Source of the DNA: Yoonia maritima
Lineage (GTDB): Bacteria > Pseudomonadota > Alphaproteobacteria > Rhodobacterales > Rhodobacteraceae
NCBI RefSeq assembly: GCF_003003285.1
Contig: NZ_PVTP01000006.1
Span: 124,001 to 188,000, forward strand
Direction: 5' to 3'
Length of the DNA: 64,000 bases
Made by a program: the position numbers and the translations under genes. The notes under the pieces are model-generated. The model saw nothing but the letters and a program-made list of their open reading frames with translations, searched no databases and was not told where the DNA came from. Shown here piece by piece: positions 44,816 to 53,907 of the stretch. Numbering within the stretch: position 1 is the stretch's first letter; each line of letters starts with the position of its first letter.

Positions 44816-45562
44816 TTAGAATTTTTGGATGGTGGCCAAGCTGCGCCGTGCAAAGCGCGCGTGGTCTTTGGGATTGTCATGTTCGACGACGTAGTGATCA
44901 ACGCCAGTTGCTTGCAGCGCAGCGTGAATCGGCGCCCAGTCCTGAACGCCATGGCCAACATCGGCCCAGCCATCTTCGTCAGCGTTTTCTCCTGCTGGCG
45001 CGATATCTTTGATATGTGCTGCGGTAATGCGGCCCGCGTATTTGTTGATCCATTCAACCGGGCTATGCCCAGCGCGCAGAACCCAGCCAAGATCAAGTTC
45101 AAGCATCAGATCGTCAGATGCCGCAGCAATCAGATCAAGCGGCAGATCACCTGTTTCTGTCGCAACAAATTCAAAGTCATGGTTGTGCCAGCCAAACACA
45201 AGCCCTGCGTCTTGAAACGGCTTGCCCGCTTCGGCCAAACGCGCACCAAACGCAGCCCAACCAGCGGCATCCTTGGGGCGATCATCGGGCATAACAAATG
45301 GCACGATAACCTTGGTCGTACCTAAGTCCTTGGCAACCGCGATCATGTTCGCGGCGTCATCTTCGGCCATATCCAGCCCGATATGGGTACTGGTCATTTT
45401 CAGACCAGTCGCGTCCAAACCGGCCTTTAGACCGTCGATATCACCAAATAGACCACCATAGCCTTCGACCTCTTTAAAGCCCGTTTCAGCAAGCATCGTA
45501 AGCGTATCACCCAGCGGCGGGAAATTCCGTGAGCAGAAGAGTTGATAAGAAATCTGTGTCAT
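44816..45562 (-). CDS. Sugar phosphate isomerase/epimerase (xylose isomerase-like TIM barrel)
   Basis: A 248-residue AP-endonuclease-2-type TIM barrel. Metal-site residues are seen in FGWHNHDFEF, LMLELDLGWVLRAG and AHIKDIAP, then DVGHGVQDW and YVVEHDNP. Such proteins isomerise or dehydrate keto sugars and inosose. It lies between the beta-mannosidase and the Gfo/Idh/MocA gene in the same operon. Confidence 0.85.
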   Translation of the reverse strand: MTQISYQLFCSRNFPPLGDTLTMLAETGFKEVEGYGGLFGDIDGLKAGLDATGLKMTSTHIGLDMAEDDAANMIAVAKDLGTTKVIVPFVMPDDRPKDAAGWAAFGARLAEAGKPFQDAGLVFGWHNHDFEFVATETGDLPLDLIAAASDDLMLELDLGWVLRAGHSPVEWINKYAGRITAAHIKDIAPAGENADEDGWADVGHGVQDWAPIHAALQATGVDHYVVEHDNPKDHARFARRSLATIQKF

Positions 45563-45576
45563 CTTGAGTTCCTTGT

Positions 45577-47949
45577 TTAGGCGTAGGTCGCGCTATGCAG
45601 GTCGCGTAGCGTGAAATTTGGTTTGTCATCTGGGTTGCTTGGCGTGAACTCCACGACCTTGGTCTGCCCCGGCAACAACGTGAAAGCGTTGTCATCACAG
45701 CGCCCTTGCACGTCCGCCTCGACCGCGACGAACAGCGCGAGGGTATCCGCAGTGATCGTGATCATATTCCCATCCACGCTGTACAGCAGGTTGGCCGCAG
45801 GCAGATCATAGTCCTTGTAGGGTTTAGGCGCGAAGGTATCGCTGCCCTTGGTGCCGTCCGATACTTCCCATTCATAGTGCAGCATTTCGTCTGCACGCAG
45901 ATCGCTGGCCGACACGGTCAGGACATCGACAGCGTTTTCTGCAACCGATGCGCCACCTGCGCCCAGTTCACGCAAAGCCCCGGTCATATCAACGGCGTAG
46001 ACTGTCACGGTCACATCGCAGGCCTCTGGCATGTCGTTGATCGCACGCAGTACGAATTCCCCCTCCTGCGGTACTGCCGTCACCAGAACAGGCGCATAGA
46101 AGTCGCGCGCCATGTGGTGAAGCAGCTTCCAATCGCCGCCATGGTCCAACGACGCCCAAGAACAGACTGGCCATGTGTCGTTTAGCTGCCAGATTAGTGT
46201 CCCCATGCAGCGCGGTTTCAGGCTACGCCAATGTGTGACGGCAGTCTTAATCGCCAGTCCCTGCTGGACTTGGGACATATAGACAAAGTCGTCAAAGTTC
46301 TTCGGCCAACGGAAGTAGCGGAACATCGTTTCCGCAATACGCGCATTGCCGCCTTCATTCTTTTGATGGCTTTCCAAGACGGGTGCCGCGATGTTCTGGT
46401 CCGCCTCACCCGCGAACTTGCGCACAGCGTTCATTGAAGGATAGCTTTGGAAACCGAATTCGGAACAGAAGCGCGGGCTTACATCCCTGTAATGTTCAAA
46501 ATCGCGCCCTTCGTGCCAAACCGACCAGAAATGCATGTCGCCTGATCCATCATCGTGCCAAGCATCGCCAAAGTTCATTGGCCCCGGCGAAGGCGATGAC
46601 GGCCACCATATTGCCGTTGGATCAGTTTCCAAAAGTTGTGTTTCGATGGCCCTGTTCAAGCGGTCGTAGTTCACCAAATACCGATCACGGTCGTTTATGC
46701 TGCAGTCATACCAACCCAGCGCCCCGATGAGTTCATTGTCACCACACCAGACTGCAATGCAGGCGTGATGATGTATCCGAGCGACATTGTCTCTGATCTC
46801 GGCGCGGACCTCATCCAGATAGTCGTTATCGGATGGGTATAGATTGCAGGCGAACATAAAGTCCTGCCAAACCAGCAAGCCCAATTCATCGCAGGTTTCA
46901 TAGAACGAAGTCGGCTCATACCGACCGCCGCCCCAAATACGGACCATGTTCATATTCGCATCGACTGCCGACTGCAGCAAGTCGCGCGTTTTTTCCTCGG
47001 TAATCCGGCCGGGCAATGCGTCAGCCGGAATCCAGTTGGCACCTTTGCAGAACATGTCGCGACCGTTGATGCGGAACTTAAATCCCAGCCCAGCCTCGTC
47101 TGGTTCAGTTACCAGCTCCATCTTGCGTAGCCCGATCCGACGGCGTGCAGTGGCAGCGCCAGCTGTCACGGTCAGATCGTATAGCGGTTGGTCGCCCTGA
47201 TCGGCGGGCCACCACAGATTTGGATCTTCGATCTGGACCGTCAACGTGCAACTGCCATTTTCGGCGACACCTGTCACAGTTTGCCCGGAAATCGTGGCCG
47301 ACACGTCGCCAGTATAATTTGCCGTATGAACGGTCACACCGAGCATGACCGCGCCATCAGCGTGTTCTTGGGTAATCGCCAACCGGTCAATTCGCGAGGT
47401 TTGCGATGGCTCAATCGCCATAGTGCCGTATATGCCGAATGGCGCTAGCGCGATGTTCCAATCCCAACCGAAATCACAGGCTGGTTTGCGCAGCATATTC
47501 CCATCCGGAATTGGGCAGTTCTTACTGATGGGCAGCGGAAAAGGATGCGCAGCCTGCTTTTGCCCACCCGCCACAACTGGCGAATGGAACGTGATGCTGA
47601 TCGTGTTTGTCCCTACCCTTGCGACCTCAGACAATGGAACGCGATAGGTACGAAACGCGTTCTCTGCCTCTAGCACGACTTGATCGTTGACGCTGACCGT
47701 CACAACAGTGTCGACCTCGGACAGCACCAAATCTATATCGATTTCGGTAACGTCGAAATTTCGCGTGACCGTCCAGTCGCGCTCGCAAATCCAACGCAGG
47801 TCATATTCGTTACGCCCCCAATACGGATCAACAATGAGCCCTGCCTCATGCAGCGCGGTGATCCCATCGGTGGGCAGATGCATTGCACAGGTGTAATCGC
47901 CGCTGTCATCCGACAGCGACCATTCACCAGCCAAGTTTAGATGTGTCAC
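45577..47949 (-). CDS. Beta-mannosidase, glycoside hydrolase family 2
   Basis: A 790-residue GH2 enzyme with an N-terminal jelly roll, immunoglobulin-like domain and TIM barrel. CDFGWDWNIALAPFGIYG and the catalytic motifs WCGDNELIGA (acid/base Glu) and RFCSEFGFQSYPS (nucleophile Glu) match beta-mannosidases better than beta-galactosidases. No signal peptide, so it cleaves imported oligosaccharide in the cytoplasm. The start is GTG 47949, overlapping the stop of the ABC ATPase gene by four bases. It points to manno-oligosaccharide or a related beta-mannoside as the operon's substrate. Confidence 0.88.
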   Translation of the reverse strand: MTHLNLAGEWSLSDDSGDYTCAMHLPTDGITALHEAGLIVDPYWGRNEYDLRWICERDWTVTRNFDVTEIDIDLVLSEVDTVVTVSVNDQVVLEAENAFRTYRVPLSEVARVGTNTISITFHSPVVAGGQKQAAHPFPLPISKNCPIPDGNMLRKPACDFGWDWNIALAPFGIYGTMAIEPSQTSRIDRLAITQEHADGAVMLGVTVHTANYTGDVSATISGQTVTGVAENGSCTLTVQIEDPNLWWPADQGDQPLYDLTVTAGAATARRRIGLRKMELVTEPDEAGLGFKFRINGRDMFCKGANWIPADALPGRITEEKTRDLLQSAVDANMNMVRIWGGGRYEPTSFYETCDELGLLVWQDFMFACNLYPSDNDYLDEVRAEIRDNVARIHHHACIAVWCGDNELIGALGWYDCSINDRDRYLVNYDRLNRAIETQLLETDPTAIWWPSSPSPGPMNFGDAWHDDGSGDMHFWSVWHEGRDFEHYRDVSPRFCSEFGFQSYPSMNAVRKFAGEADQNIAAPVLESHQKNEGGNARIAETMFRYFRWPKNFDDFVYMSQVQQGLAIKTAVTHWRSLKPRCMGTLIWQLNDTWPVCSWASLDHGGDWKLLHHMARDFYAPVLVTAVPQEGEFVLRAINDMPEACDVTVTVYAVDMTGALRELGAGGASVAENAVDVLTVSASDLRADEMLHYEWEVSDGTKGSDTFAPKPYKDYDLPAANLLYSVDGNMITITADTLALFVAVEADVQGRCDDNAFTLLPGQTKVVEFTPSNPDDKPNFTLRDLHSATYA

Positions 47950-49025
47950 AGACGATCCTCGGTTGATTTATCAAAGAGCGACGCGCGTGATGGGTCGATC
48001 CCGATAGAGATTTTTTCGCCGTCACGAACGCGTGCCTGACCATCCATCCGAATACGGAAACTGTGCTTGCCCAGTTTCGCGTAAACAAGCGTGTCAGAAC
48101 CCATCGGTTCCACCAGATCAACGTCGACTTCAAATTGCAGTGGCGCGTTGCGAACCAATTCACCCGTCACAACATGTTCTGGACGGATACCGATGATCGC
48201 TGGTCGGTCAGCCGTCTGCGGCGCACCAAATTCATAGCCATTCATCGGCATAACCATATCGTCGACTTTGAATTCTCCAGCCTCAAGCCGGCCTTCCAAG
48301 AAGTTCATCGACGGGCTGCCGATAAAATCCGCCACATACAGGTTGCGCGGTTGGTTATAGATCTCATCCGGGCTGCCAAGCTGCATGATCTTGCCGCCCT
48401 TCATGACGGCAATACGGTCGGCCAGCGTCATGGCTTCGACCTGATCGTGGGTCACGTAGATCATAGTGTTCTGCAGTTGGTTATGCAGGCGCTTTAGCTC
48501 GACCCGCAGGTCAACGCGCAGTTTGGCATCAAGGTTCGACAAAGGTTCATCGAACAAGAACACATCAACATCGCGGACAAGCGCACGACCAATGGCAACA
48601 CGCTGCCGCTGACCACCAGACAATGCGCCCGGCTTGCGATCAAGCAACGGCTCAATCTGCAAGATTTCAGCCGCCCGCGCGACCCGCTTTTCGATCTCGT
48701 CCTTTGGGACCTTTGCGTTTTTCAGACCGAACGAGAGGTTCCCTTTCACGCTCATCTGCGGATAAAGCGCGTAGGATTGGAACACCATGCCGATGCCCCG
48801 CTCTGACGGCTCTGCCCAAGTGACGTTCTTGCCTTTGATGAAAATCTGCCCGTCGGTGACTTCTAGCAAGCCAGCGATGCAATTCAGCAGCGTTGACTTA
48901 CCACATCCGGATGAACCCAGCAGCACAAGGAATTCCCCTTCGCCGATGTCTAGGTTCAGGTTTTGCAGCACCTTTACGGCGCCAAATGACAGGTCGAGGT
49001 TTTTGATTTCTACAGAGTTAGTCAT
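47946..49025 (-). CDS. Sugar ABC transporter ATP-binding protein (MalK/UgpC type)
   Basis: A 359-residue ATPase that powers the adjacent importer. Walker A GSSGCGKSTLLN, signature LSGGQRQRVAIGRAL, Walker B VFLFDEPLSNLDAKLR and the switch His in YVTHDQVEAM are intact; the C-terminal 120 residues form the TOBE/OB regulatory domain of MalK-type ATPases. Seven bases after the second permease gene. Confidence 0.95.
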   Translation of the reverse strand: MTNSVEIKNLDLSFGAVKVLQNLNLDIGEGEFLVLLGSSGCGKSTLLNCIAGLLEVTDGQIFIKGKNVTWAEPSERGIGMVFQSYALYPQMSVKGNLSFGLKNAKVPKDEIEKRVARAAEILQIEPLLDRKPGALSGGQRQRVAIGRALVRDVDVFLFDEPLSNLDAKLRVDLRVELKRLHNQLQNTMIYVTHDQVEAMTLADRIAVMKGGKIMQLGSPDEIYNQPRNLYVADFIGSPSMNFLEGRLEAGEFKVDDMVMPMNGYEFGAPQTADRPAIIGIRPEHVVTGELVRNAPLQFEVDVDLVEPMGSDTLVYAKLGKHSFRIRMDGQARVRDGEKISIGIDPSRASLFDKSTEDRL

Positions 49026-49031
49026 GTTTTA

Positions 49032-49946
49032 TCAGCCTTTGACAGCGCCGGCAGCGATGCCGCGTACGAAAAGTTTGCCAGAGGCAAAGTAAATGACGAG
49101 AGGAACAAGTCCGGTCAGCAACGTGGCTGCCATGTTCACATTGTATTCCTTCACGCCCTGCACAGAGTTCACGATATTGTTCAGCTGTACGGTCATTGGA
49201 TACCGATCAGGCGAAGAAATATACGTCACGCCGAACAAGAAGTCGTTCCAGATACCTGTCACCTGAATGATCAAGGACACGACAAAGATCGGTAGCGACA
49301 TGGGCAACATGATCCGAAAGAAGATCGCCCAAAAACCAGCACCATCAACGCGTGCAGCTTTGAATAACTCTTCGGGGATCGATGCAAAGTAGTTCCGAAA
49401 CAGCAACGTGTTAATCGGCATCCCAAAGGCCACGTGAACAAGAACCAGCCCAGTCAGTGACCCGTAAAGACCCGCTTCGCGCAGTAGGATAACGATTGGG
49501 TACAGCATGATTTGGTACGGAATGAATGCGCCAATCATAAGGATGCCAAAGAATACTTCTGACCCTTTGAATTTCCACATCGATAATGCGTAGCCGTTCA
49601 CGCTTGCCACTGCGACTGAAATAATCAGCGACGGGATCAGAATACGAACAGAGTTCCAGAACCCGCGCGACAACCCATCACAGTTGATCCCGGTACAGGC
49701 TTGCGCCCATGCCTTAACCCACGGTTCAAAGGTAATTTCCATTGGTGGGGCAAAGATGTTGCCCATCTGAATTTCTGGCAACCCCTTAAGTGAGGTCACT
49801 ATCATCACATAAAGCGGTAGTGCGTAGTAAAGTGCGACAACGATCAACGTGCCGTAGATCATAATGTTAGTGCGGTTAAAGGCGCGCTTGGGTTTCGGTC
49901 CGCGCGGCCCTGTCATTGCAGCGGTCATTGTTCCTGAATCAGCCAC
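49032..49946 (-). CDS. Carbohydrate ABC transporter permease (MalG type)
   Basis: About 304 residues with six membrane segments; the EAA-type loop AARVDGAGFWAIFFRIMLPM contacts the ATPase. The start is given as GTG 49946, with GGAGG eight bases upstream and overlap with the first permease's stop. ATG 49967 (seven residues longer) and ATG 49928 (with AGGAACA) are alternatives. It pairs with the MalF-type permease. Confidence 0.9.
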   Translation of the reverse strand: MADSGTMTAAMTGPRGPKPKRAFNRTNIMIYGTLIVVALYYALPLYVMIVTSLKGLPEIQMGNIFAPPMEITFEPWVKAWAQACTGINCDGLSRGFWNSVRILIPSLIISVAVASVNGYALSMWKFKGSEVFFGILMIGAFIPYQIMLYPIVILLREAGLYGSLTGLVLVHVAFGMPINTLLFRNYFASIPEELFKAARVDGAGFWAIFFRIMLPMSLPIFVVSLIIQVTGIWNDFLFGVTYISSPDRYPMTVQLNNIVNSVQGVKEYNVNMAATLLTGLVPLVIYFASGKLFVRGIAAGAVKG

Positions 49947-50877
49947 GCTTCTTTCCTCCAAATTCAAGAATTGCCCAAGGGACCAGAATGATCACAACAG
50001 TGACCAGCATCATGGTCGAAGCAGCAAAGCCCTGCCCAAGATTTTGACCACCAAACATGGATGTCATCACGTACATCGCAGGCACCTGCGAACTAATCCC
50101 CGGCCCACCAGAGGTCTGGGCAACCACAAGATCATAAAGTTTCACAATGCCGGATCCGATCAGAACCAGCGACGTCACAAATACAGGACGCATCATGGGG
50201 ATTATGACCCGGATATAAGTTTTTACGGTGCCGATCCCATCAACGCGGGCGGCCTTCCAAATGTCTTCGTCAATGCCGCGCAGTCCCGCGAGCATGATGC
50301 ACATGATCAAACCCGTACCTTGCCACAGTCCCGCGATTAGCAATCCGAACATAACAATTTTTGAATTGTTCATTGGGTCGAAAGCAAAGCTTTCCCAACC
50401 CATCCCGCGGACGACATTTTGTAAACCTAGCTGCGGGTTCAAAATCCACTGCCACACAAGACCCGTTACGATGAACGACAACGCAAAAGGATAAAGAAAA
50501 ATGGTACGAAGCATGCCTTCGCCGCGAACCTTGCGGTCAAGTAACGCCGCAAGCGTAAACCCAATGACAAGCGTCAAGATCAAAGAGCAGATACCGTAGA
50601 CGGCTAAGTTCTCGATCGACACCATCCATTTGCGGCTACTCCAAAGACGTTCGTATTGGTCCAAACCAACCCATTTCAGGCGCGGTAGAAGACCGGAACT
50701 GGTGAAGGAATAGACAATCGTCCAAACCGTGCCGCCAACGAAAATGACGAGTGCGGTGAACACCATCGGCAAAGACGCGATCTTTGACGACAAGTTCTTA
50801 AAAATGCGTGTGGGTTTTCGGGCTGGGGTGCCCTGCCCTACTTGCGCAGTGACATCTGAGGCATCGGAAAGCGCCAT
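49939..50877 (-). CDS. Carbohydrate ABC transporter permease (MalF type)
   Basis: A 312-residue permease with six membrane segments and the EAA loop AARVDGIGTVKTYIRVIIPM. A cytoplasmic N terminus of about 35 residues precedes the first segment. It follows the binding-protein gene across an 81-base gap that holds a strong stem-loop. Confidence 0.9.
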   Translation of the reverse strand: MALSDASDVTAQVGQGTPARKPTRIFKNLSSKIASLPMVFTALVIFVGGTVWTIVYSFTSSGLLPRLKWVGLDQYERLWSSRKWMVSIENLAVYGICSLILTLVIGFTLAALLDRKVRGEGMLRTIFLYPFALSFIVTGLVWQWILNPQLGLQNVVRGMGWESFAFDPMNNSKIVMFGLLIAGLWQGTGLIMCIMLAGLRGIDEDIWKAARVDGIGTVKTYIRVIIPMMRPVFVTSLVLIGSGIVKLYDLVVAQTSGGPGISSQVPAMYVMTSMFGGQNLGQGFAASTMMLVTVVIILVPWAILEFGGKKRG

Positions 50878-50909
50878 TTATTCCTCCCTGAGTGATAGCT
50901 ACACCGCGA

Positions 50910-50937
50910 CATAGGCCCCCGAAAAGGAGGGCCTATG
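50910..50937 (-). other. Intercistronic stem-loop between binding-protein and permease genes
   Basis: CATAGGCCC pairs with GGGCCTATG around a short unpaired loop. In ABC-import operons such hairpins after the binding-protein gene protect that part of the mRNA and lower expression of the membrane parts; that role is inferred here. Confidence 0.6.
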
Positions 50938-50958
50938 CACGTTTAGCATGTTACGAAA

Positions 50959-52188
50959 TTAGTCAGCGTCGGCGATAATATCGGCGTACGCGGACTGAAC
51001 TTCTGCAGCAGTCATGGAAGGTGTGTTCCAGAACTCTGTCATCAGGTCGTTAAGCTGTGTCACCGTGTCAGGTGACAGCAGTGTTTCACCAGCAGGCAAT
51101 GTTGCGCCAGCGGCAAGAAGGTCGAGACCTTTTTGTGTACATTCGTTCACAGTTGTCAGGTCAACATCACCACGTACAGGCAGCGAACCCTTGGCAGAGT
51201 TGAATGACACTTGAACAGGTGGAGACAGTAGCAATGCTGCCAGTTCTTTTTGACCTGCTGTGATTTCAGCATCATCTACAACTGGGAAGTAGAACGCATC
51301 ACCACCCGTTTGCAGAACGCCAACTTCACCCAAACCGGGTAGGCAAGAATAGTCTTCACCAGCGACTTCACCAGCCAAAGCAAATTCACCCTGTGCCCAG
51401 TCACCCATGATTTGCGCACCAGCAGTGTCGTTGATCACTGCAGCGGTCGCTTGGTTCCAGTCTTGAACGTTTAGACCTTCGGACAGTGAACGCGCCGCAC
51501 CGAATGCTTCGAATACACGCGTATATTCATCGCTCATCACCGCATCGACGCTTTTGTCGCGGTTCACGGCAAGCCATGCTTCGGTACCGGCCAACGCAAC
51601 CGAGATCACGCCGAACGCACCGTTTTGCTGCCAAGACTGGCCGCCCATCGCAAGCGGTGTAATACCTGCATCTTGAAGCGCACCAGCGGACTCTGAAAAT
51701 TCGGTCCAGTTCGTTGGAACCGGCAGACCGGCCTTTTCATATGCGCCGTTTGACAACCACATCCACTGCCAAGAGTGAATATTAACTGGCGCGCAGTAAA
51801 TGCGACCGTCAACAGTACATGCGTCCAAAAGGTTTGGTGGGTTCACGATGTCGGCCCAGCCTTCGGCTTCGGCGACATCTGTTAGGTCCAAAAGAAGACC
51901 TGCTTCGATCAATTCTTCAGCCTGACGACCGTGATTGAATTGGAACGCTGCGGGGGGATCGCCACCGATGATCCGGCTGACCATGATTGGACGTGCAGTA
52001 TCACCTCCGCCGGCAATCGCGCCATCAATCCATTTATTTCCGGATGCATCCCATGCTTCGGCAAATTTGCCTACAGCTGCCGCTTCTCCGCCGGATGTCC
52101 ACCAGTGCATAACCTCTAGTTCGACCGCTGACGCGGAAGATGCACTGACGATAGCGGAGAACGCCATCAATTTGGTTGTCAGTTTCAC
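50959..52188 (-). CDS. Sugar ABC transporter substrate-binding protein
   Basis: A 409-residue periplasmic solute-binding protein of family 1. A signal peptide (ending SASSASA) is followed by VELEVMHWWTSGGEAAAVGKF, typical of oligosaccharide-binding proteins; WQWMWLSNGAYEKAGL and MGDWAQGEFA are further family landmarks. The start is GTG 52188 with GGAGGAGA upstream. First gene of the seven-gene operon and divergent from the LacI gene. The bound sugar is probably a beta-mannoside because of the operon's GH2 enzyme. Confidence 0.92.
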   Translation of the reverse strand: MKLTTKLMAFSAIVSASSASAVELEVMHWWTSGGEAAAVGKFAEAWDASGNKWIDGAIAGGGDTARPIMVSRIIGGDPPAAFQFNHGRQAEELIEAGLLLDLTDVAEAEGWADIVNPPNLLDACTVDGRIYCAPVNIHSWQWMWLSNGAYEKAGLPVPTNWTEFSESAGALQDAGITPLAMGGQSWQQNGAFGVISVALAGTEAWLAVNRDKSVDAVMSDEYTRVFEAFGAARSLSEGLNVQDWNQATAAVINDTAGAQIMGDWAQGEFALAGEVAGEDYSCLPGLGEVGVLQTGGDAFYFPVVDDAEITAGQKELAALLLSPPVQVSFNSAKGSLPVRGDVDLTTVNECTQKGLDLLAAGATLPAGETLLSPDTVTQLNDLMTEFWNTPSMTAAEVQSAYADIIADAD

Positions 52189-52207
52189 GATTCTCTCCTC
52201 CCTGGTT

Positions 52208-52240
52208 CTAAATCGTTGTAGAAAAGCTATATCGATTTAG
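52208..52240. promoter_or_regulatory. Candidate operator between LacI and sugar operon
   Basis: CTAAATCG (52208-52215) and CGATTTAG (52233-52240) are perfect inverted repeats 17 bases apart, and the second arm is part of an ATCGAT-centred near-palindrome (CTATATCGATTTAG) of LacI-operator length. It lies in the 204-base divergent region, close to the binding-protein start. Binding by the adjacent LacI protein is inferred. Confidence 0.4.
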
Positions 52241-52392
52241 ATTGACCTAGCAAGTAAAATTAAGTCAGAGTTATATTTAGACGCGAACACCCGAACCAAA
52301 GCGTTGTTATTGAATGGTTTTTAGGATTATACGGGTGGCTGCGGGGGTGAATTCCCGTGGAAATTCAATCGCGCAAGGGAGGAATTCACGCC

Positions 52393-53436
52393 ATGCCAGA
52401 AAAGAAGGTACCGACAAACGGCGCGCCTGCTGAACGCCCCAAAGACGGAAAACCAACGCTAAAAACAATCGCTCGGATTAGCGGGCTTGCCGTGCCGACG
52501 GTGTCGCGCGCCCTGAATGACGCACCCGACATCGGGAACGAAACCAAAAAGCTAATCCGCAAAATCGCCAAAGACATTGGCTATGTTCCGAACCGTGCAG
52601 GTGTACGGTTACGCACGGGACGTACGAACGTCATTGGCCTTGTTATGTCGACAGAACATGACCTGATGAGCCACACCGCGCGACTGATTTCGTCAGTCGC
52701 AAGCGGCCTACGTGACACTCCATTTCACATGGTCGTCACGCCGTTTTTCCCAGACCAAGACCCAATGGACCCGATCCGATATATTGTCGAATCCGGCTCA
52801 GCTGACGCAATCATCCTGAACCAAATTCGCCCAGATGACCCCCGTGTATCCTATCTAATGGAACGCGGATTTCCCTTTGCCGCACATGGCCGGTCCAACT
52901 GGGCAGACCAGCATCCCTATTATGACTACGACAACGAAGCTTTTGGACATCTCGCCCTAACAAAACTGGTCGCGCATGGCCGCAAAAACATCCTTGTTAT
53001 CGCGCCGCCGATTGAACACAGCTACGCGCTTCATCTTTTGGCGGGCGTAAATACTGCTGCAGCAGAACATGGTGTCACAACAATTGTCGCGGATAGCGTT
53101 ACCAGCGATAGTTCGATCGCGGATGTCGTTTCCTATATTAACAACGCGCTAAGCGATCACCCCGAAATTGACGCGATACTGACCGCATCCACATCTTCGG
53201 CCATGGCCGCCGTTGCAGCGATTGAACAATCCGGTGGGCAGGTTGGCAAAGAAATAGATGTCTTCGCGAAAGAGGCTCTTCCCTTTCTGAAGCTATTTCG
53301 TGCCGACATTTTGACGGTTGCAGAACAAGTTGGCACTGCTGGAGAGTTCCTCGCCAAAGCCGCCATTCAGGCGATCAGGCAACCAACTACCCCGCCAATG
53401 CAGCGACTAGAAGTACCGTTAGACGACAACCTTTAG
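52393..53436 (+). CDS. LacI-family transcriptional regulator
   Basis: A 347-residue repressor. Helix-turn-helix and hinge: TLKTIARISGLAVPTVSRALND then VPNRAGVRLRTGRTNVIGLV; the rest is a periplasmic-binding-protein-like sugar sensor. The start is ATG 52393, with GGGAGG upstream, after an N-terminal extension of about 20 residues. Divergent from the sugar import operon, which it most likely controls with the imported sugar as inducer. Its 3' end overlaps the convergent gluconokinase gene by 18 bases. Confidence 0.92.
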   Translation: MPEKKVPTNGAPAERPKDGKPTLKTIARISGLAVPTVSRALNDAPDIGNETKKLIRKIAKDIGYVPNRAGVRLRTGRTNVIGLVMSTEHDLMSHTARLISSVASGLRDTPFHMVVTPFFPDQDPMDPIRYIVESGSADAIILNQIRPDDPRVSYLMERGFPFAAHGRSNWADQHPYYDYDNEAFGHLALTKLVAHGRKNILVIAPPIEHSYALHLLAGVNTAAAEHGVTTIVADSVTSDSSIADVVSYINNALSDHPEIDAILTASTSSAMAAVAAIEQSGGQVGKEIDVFAKEALPFLKLFRADILTVAEQVGTAGEFLAKAAIQAIRQPTTPPMQRLEVPLDDNL

Positions 53437-53904
53437 CGCGCTAATGATCTCCGCGACGGGCTGATCAATAGAAACTGACACCTCGGGCGATACTGGCACC
53501 TCAAGCGCGGCAAACTGACTGTCTAACAGGCTGGTCGGCATGTAATGATTTTGCCGCGCGGACAGCCGTGCTGATACTACGTCATATGGCGCATCCAGAT
53601 AGCCAATCTTCAGGTCAGGCACAGCAGCACGCAAATAGTCGCGATAACTACGTTTAAGAGCAGAGCACGCAAATACTGTTACTTTGTCCTTGCGTGCGGT
53701 GTTCACTGCCGCCGCGAGCTGATCAAGCCAGGGCCAACGCATTTCGTCCGTCAACGGGTGACCCGCCGCCATGTGATCGACGTTGCTTTTGGGGTGATAG
53801 TCATCACCATCCAAAAACACGCCGCCCACCGCATCAGCCAATCCCGCTGCGATGGTCGATTTTCCAGCGCCCGAAACGCCCATGACCATGATTGCTTGCT
53901 GCAT
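53419..53904 (-). CDS. gntK: Gluconokinase
   Basis: A 161-residue P-loop kinase (MGVSGAGKSTIAAGLA) that phosphorylates D-gluconate to 6-phosphogluconate. DGDDYHP, GHPLTDEMRWPWLD and CSALKRSYRDYLR are the family's substrate-binding motifs. It begins three bases after the LOG-family gene and ends over the LacI gene, so it is not in the sugar operon itself. Confidence 0.93.
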   Translation of the reverse strand: MQQAIMVMGVSGAGKSTIAAGLADAVGGVFLDGDDYHPKSNVDHMAAGHPLTDEMRWPWLDQLAAAVNTARKDKVTVFACSALKRSYRDYLRAAVPDLKIGYLDAPYDVVSARLSARQNHYMPTSLLDSQFAALEVPVSPEVSVSIDQPVAEIISALKVVV

Positions 53905-53907
53905 TGA

